This document shows positions 60,858 through 64,000 of a stretch of DNA of 64,000 bases, in pieces. The number at the start of each line of letters is the position of its first letter. Positions within the stretch are counted from its first letter, which is position 1. Source of the DNA: Bradyrhizobium campsiandrae (lineage in GTDB: Bacteria > Pseudomonadota > Alphaproteobacteria > Rhizobiales > Xanthobacteraceae); the NCBI RefSeq assembly GCF_014529705.1, contig NZ_JAANIH010000042.1, positions 1-64,000 on the forward strand, in the 5' to 3' direction. The translations under genes were made by a program, and so were the position numbers. Below the pieces are notes generated by a model, which ran no database searches, was not told the origin of the DNA, and saw nothing but the letters and a program-made list of their open reading frames with translations.

Positions 60858-61445
60858 ATGACCAAGGCCGCTCGCACCCAACGTCAGCCCGCGAAGGTCG
60901 TCCAGCTCCGCAAGAGCACCACGCTCGAAATGGTCAGGCTTGCCTGCCCCGACGCCGCCCAGGCGACGCTCATCTCCGAGAGCTTCGGTCTCCCCGTTCT
61001 CGACAGCGACGGGATCCGCGAACTCCATCAGCGCATGATCGTCGAGACGGCCGACAGCCTCAGCGAAGGCCTCGGCGAGAGAGCGATGCAGATTCATCTG
61101 CAGCGGATCGTCGGCGCCTATGTCGGCTCCGCGCACGGCGCCGGTCAGTTCTACAGCCGCGCGGTGACCGAAGCCCGCGACGCGACGGCCAAGGCGTCCA
61201 ACGAACTGCGCGACGAAGATCTCGACGGTCCCGTCGGCTTCGACAGCACGGCGCAGCGCAAGCGCGAATTCGCCGCGGACATGGCCTTGCAGTCGCACGC
61301 CCTGCGCATGGCGGCCGAGGGCGCCGTCGCTGCTTACGAGCACGTCGTCGGCGAGCGCTGGAAGCCGTTCGAGCGCCCGGTCGAAAATCCCGGCCACACG
61401 CTCGATCGCAAGGCCGCCGCGACGCAGTTGGCCGCCTTTGGCTGA
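60858..61445 (+). CDS. Conserved element protein of unknown function
   Basis: A 195-aa protein from ATG 60858 (GGAAAGGAAG upstream). The mostly helical sequence includes TTLEMVRLACPDAAQATLIS, GAYVGSAHGAGQFYSRAVTE and MALQSHALRMAAEGAVAAYE. The basic N-terminus (KAARTQRQPAKVVQLRK) could contact DNA. No named family. It is followed by two hairpins that end transcription. Confidence 0.7.
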   Translation: MTKAARTQRQPAKVVQLRKSTTLEMVRLACPDAAQATLISESFGLPVLDSDGIRELHQRMIVETADSLSEGLGERAMQIHLQRIVGAYVGSAHGAGQFYSRAVTEARDATAKASNELRDEDLDGPVGFDSTAQRKREFAADMALQSHALRMAAEGAVAAYEHVVGERWKPFERPVENPGHTLDRKAAATQLAAFG

Positions 61446-61451
61446 TCGCAC

Positions 61452-61475
61452 CGGGCGAGGCTCCGGCCTCGCCCG
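61452..61475 (+). terminator. First hairpin after the 195-aa gene
   Basis: CGGGCGAGG-CTCCGG-CCTCGCCCG is a perfect 9-bp stem starting 6 bases after the stop codon. No T-tract follows, so it is more likely a processing or stabilising stem than a complete terminator. Confidence 0.5.
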
Positions 61476-61497
61476 TCCCGCGCTACTTCCCTACACG

Positions 61498-61530
61498 CAT
61501 AAAGGCCGCTCTCCGAGAGCGGCCTTTATG
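61498..61530. terminator. Bidirectional intrinsic-type terminator between convergent genes
   Basis: CATAAAGGCCGCTCT and its exact reverse complement flank a 3-base loop CCG, a 15-bp perfect stem. The A-rich and T-rich ends suit termination from both sides, between the 195-aa gene and the converging dnaB-like gene. Confidence 0.8.
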
Positions 61531-61554
61531 TGTGATCCGTACGCTTACGGCGCA

Positions 61555-63021
61555 TCAGGTGCGTTGCAGATCGGCGAAGCGCGTGAACTCGCCCTGGAAC
61601 GACAGCATTACCGAGCCCGTCGCCCCGTGACGCTGCTTGCCGATGATAATTTCGGCTTTGCCACGCGCGGCCGCAAGATCAGCCTCCCACTTTGCGTGTT
61701 CTGTGGTGCCCGGCCTCGGTTCCCGGTTCTCCAAATAGTATTCCTCGCGGAACACGAACAGCACGACATCGGCATCTTGCTCGATTGATCCGGAGTCCCG
61801 CAGGTCCGAGAGTTTCGGCCGCTTTTCCTCGCGGTTCTCCACCAGCCTCGACAGCTGCGAGAGCGCGATGATGGGGACGTTGAGCTCCTTGGCCAGAGCC
61901 TTCAGACCTGTCGTGATCTCGGTCATCTCCTGGACGCGATTCTGGGCAGCGCGAATGGTCCGCGCCTGCATCAGTTGAAGATAGTCGATCACGATGAGGT
62001 CAAGCCCGCGCTGGCGCTTCAAACGCCTGGCACGCGCCGCCAGTTGCGCGACGGTCAAGCCGCCGGTCTGATCGACATAGAGCGGAATGCGGCGCATCGC
62101 ATTCCGGCGGTCGACAAGCCGTTCGAAGTCGCGTTCATCGATCGTCCCGCGGCGAATGCTCGATGACGGCACTTCGGCCTGTTCGGCCATGACGCGTGTG
62201 GCCAACTGTTCGGACGACATTTCAAGCGAAAAGAAAGCAACGATTCCGCCCGCTGCTGCCTTCCGCGGGCCATCGACAGTCGACGCGGCCTGATATGCCC
62301 GCGCAACGTTGTAGGCGACGTTTGTCGCCAGCGACGTCTTTCCCATCCCCGGTCGGCCCGCGATGATGATGAGATCCGACGGCTGCAGTCCGCCCATCTT
62401 CGCGTCAAGGTCCCTCAAGCCGGTCGGCAGGCCGGAAAGCCTCCCATCGCTTTGATAGGCCTGGGCCGCGCGATCAATAGCAACGGAAAGGGCCGAATCG
62501 AACGTCTCGAATCCGCCGCCGAAGCGTCTTGTCTCGGCGACATCGTAAAGCCGCTGCTCTGCCCATTCGATCAATTGCGAGGGTTCGGCATCGATCGCTG
62601 CGTCGAAGGCGGCGCTGCGCATGTCGTCGGCGACATTGATGAGTTCGCGCCGCAACGCCAGATCATAAATCGTACGTCCGTAATCAGCCGCGTTGATGAC
62701 TGTGGTCGCCTCGGCAGCGAGGCGCGCGAGATATTGCGAAGCCGATAGACCCGCGATGTCGAGATCGACGGGCAGGAAAGTCTTTAGCGTGATCGGTGTG
62801 ACCGTCTTGTTCGCGCCGATCAACCCGCTGGCGATTTCGTAGAGCGCGCCATGAAGCGGCTCGTAGAAGTGATCGGGCTTGAGAAAATCGCACACGTTGA
62901 AAAATGCGGCATTGTTGATCAGCACCGCGCCGAGCAATGCCTGTTCAGCCTCGATATTGTGCGGCAACGTCTGAGGTTGCGCGATCTTCGCCAATTCCAG
63001 CCGTCGAGCCGCGTCTGCCAT
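61555..63021 (-). CDS. dnaB: DnaB-type replicative helicase
   Basis: About 488 aa from ATG 63021. The N-terminal domain includes LPHNIEAEQALLGAVLINNA, and the RecA-like domain has Walker A IIAGRPGMGKTSLATN (near 220-235), FFSLEMSSEQL and DLIVIDYLQLM (Walker B). The C-terminal Arg finger region is DLRDSGSIEQDADVVLFVFR. It unwinds DNA at a replication fork as a hexamer. Length is usual. On this element it may be an extra copy that helps element replication; the chromosomal copy cannot be judged from here. Confidence 0.93.
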   Translation of the reverse strand: MADAARRLELAKIAQPQTLPHNIEAEQALLGAVLINNAAFFNVCDFLKPDHFYEPLHGALYEIASGLIGANKTVTPITLKTFLPVDLDIAGLSASQYLARLAAEATTVINAADYGRTIYDLALRRELINVADDMRSAAFDAAIDAEPSQLIEWAEQRLYDVAETRRFGGGFETFDSALSVAIDRAAQAYQSDGRLSGLPTGLRDLDAKMGGLQPSDLIIIAGRPGMGKTSLATNVAYNVARAYQAASTVDGPRKAAAGGIVAFFSLEMSSEQLATRVMAEQAEVPSSSIRRGTIDERDFERLVDRRNAMRRIPLYVDQTGGLTVAQLAARARRLKRQRGLDLIVIDYLQLMQARTIRAAQNRVQEMTEITTGLKALAKELNVPIIALSQLSRLVENREEKRPKLSDLRDSGSIEQDADVVLFVFREEYYLENREPRPGTTEHAKWEADLAAARGKAEIIIGKQRHGATGSVMLSFQGEFTRFADLQRT

Positions 63022-63390
63022 CGCTTTCTCGTGTCGGTGACTTGGCGGCGCAGCCGAATCGCCGTGCCGTTGCGCGAGGCTAGCTGTTCTCGCCCCGCTC
63101 CGCACGATGAACAGGAGAGCCGACTCCGCGCGCTTCTGAAAAGAATTGCTTGCACGATGCGTCGAATCGCAAACGCGCAGGCCACTCCGCCGAGGGAAAA
63201 GACGGGAAAGGGAAAAACCCTCGCGACCCGTCCGGCTTTTGGTCCTGCCAGGGCCGGGGCACGGCGCAGCGGCTTCGCCGCCCTCCACTTCGTTGCGGCC
63301 CAAGGGTGCGCCGCGTCCCTGAATTCCCTGGCGATGGACCGCCGTGACGGGGTCGCGATCGGCGCGACCTCCAAACGGAGGTTCAGGAAA
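63022..63390. other. Divergent leader between dnaB and ardC
   Basis: 369 bases with promoters for both directions. A purine-rich block (63180-63215) and a short stem GCGGC-TTC-GCCGC (63269-63281) recall the leaders at 45.6, 49.1, 49.9 and 56.5 kb. No gene seen. Confidence 0.4.
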
Positions 63391-64000
63391 ATGACTGAGA
63401 AGAAAGAAGGCTCACGCGCCGACGTCTACGCGCGCATCACCGATCGCATCGTCGCGGATCTCGAAAAGGGTGTTCGGCCCTGGATCCAACCATGGAGCGC
63501 CGGCCACGCGGGACGGCGCATCACCCGGCCGCTGCGCCACAACGGCGAACCTTACAGCGGCATGAACGTGCTGCTGCTCTGGTCGGAAGCGCTCGCGCGG
63601 GGTTTCACATCGCCAACCTGGATGACGTTCAAGCAGGCGATCGAGCTCGATGCCCATGTCCGCAAGGGCGAGTCAGGTGCGACCGTCATCTATGCGAGCC
63701 GTTTCACCCGGACGGAGACCGACGGCAATGGCGGCGAGGTCGAACGCGACATCCCGTTTCTGAAGACCTATTCGGTCTTCAATGTCGAGCAGATCGCCGG
63801 ATTGCCCGACCATTTCTATAGGCAGCCGGCGCCGACGATCGATCCGATCCAGCGGATCGATCACGCCGATCGCTTCTTCGCCAATACCGGCTCGGTGGTC
63901 CGGCACGGCGGCGCGCGAGCCTTCTACGCGCCGTCGAGCGATCATATCCAGATGCCGCCGTTTGAGACGTTTCGCGACGCCGCGTCTTACGTGGCGGTGC
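63391..64000 (+). CDS. ardC: ArdC-family antirestriction protein (truncated by window edge)
   Basis: The first about 203 residues of an ArdC/DUF1738 protein. The N-terminal ssDNA-binding domain has RADVYARITDRIVADLEKGV, RPWIQPWSAGHAGRRITRPL, NVLLLWSEALARGFTSPTWM and VRKGESGATVIYASRF, then TYSVFNVEQIAGLP and FFANTGSVVRHGGARAFY. The C-terminal zincin-like domain would follow beyond the window. ArdC protects incoming plasmid DNA from restriction. ATG is preceded by GGAGGTTCAGGAAA. Confidence 0.92.
   Translation, partial: MTEKKEGSRADVYARITDRIVADLEKGVRPWIQPWSAGHAGRRITRPLRHNGEPYSGMNVLLLWSEALARGFTSPTWMTFKQAIELDAHVRKGESGATVIYASRFTRTETDGNGGEVERDIPFLKTYSVFNVEQIAGLPDHFYRQPAPTIDPIQRIDHADRFFANTGSVVRHGGARAFYAPSSDHIQMPPFETFRDAASYVAV

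Noticed and set aside
1..64000. CRISPR arrays, tRNA, rRNA and transposase genes
   Set aside because: No regularly spaced repeats, cloverleaf or rRNA-like sequence, or transposase motifs were seen on either strand.

Overview
The window is 64 kb of GC-rich DNA from an alphaproteobacterium, most likely Hyphomicrobiales (Bradyrhizobium- or Methylobacterium-like). The evidence is the codon and GC profile, the alphaproteobacterial families (NrsF, DUF1419, DUF3085 and DUF7007 proteins typical of rhizobial plasmids and islands) and a VirB/VirD4 transfer system. Genus is an inference. No rRNA, tRNA, CRISPR array or recognisable transposase/integrase was seen.

Layout. (1) 1-10.6 kb is a defence-like island: an SF1 helicase, a 976-aa SF2 helicase with a possible C-terminal nuclease, an ImmA/IrrE protease with an XRE repressor, and, divergent from these, a four-gene ubiquitin-like conjugation operon in the order UBL, E2, JAMM peptidase, E1 (the Bil order). 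A perfect operator-like inverted repeat sits on both -35 boxes between the repressor and the UBL gene. (2) 10.6-24.2 kb is accessory metabolism and stress: a flavin amine oxidase, an unknown 456-aa protein and a broken DyP-peroxidase start; a DUF2130 coiled-coil protein; an ECF sigma/NrsF pair; NDH-2; and a TetR regulator divergent from a thiol/electrophile stress operon (peroxiredoxin, DMT exporter, GST, YghU, SDR).

(3) 24.2-37.1 kb (minus strand) is a near-complete VirB1-VirB11 plus VirD4 type IV secretion operon. 37.2-41.6 kb (plus strand) holds associated exported proteins: a TrbM/KikA-like protein, two nuclease-fold paralogues, SSB, a lipoprotein and a muramidase-like protein. A dyad motif occurs both at the divergent promoter and near 39.8 kb. 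(4) 41.6-45.3 kb carries a LuxI-type synthase, a small overlapping gene, a GAF-GGDEF-EAL protein and a small protein inside a long inverted repeat.

(5) 45.7-64 kb is the maintenance module of a conjugative element: Toprim primase-like protein, DUF1419, DUF3085, a 1698-aa methylase/helicase, ParB, DUF7007, DnaB and ArdC. It is interrupted by a minus-strand cargo set (NmrA-like, enoyl-CoA hydratase, HxlR). Many of its genes are preceded by GC-rich hairpin leaders, including a 78-bp repeat present twice. The whole reads as an integrative conjugative element or conjugative plasmid carrying defence and stress genes. The relaxase, integrase and element ends lie outside the window or were not recognised.
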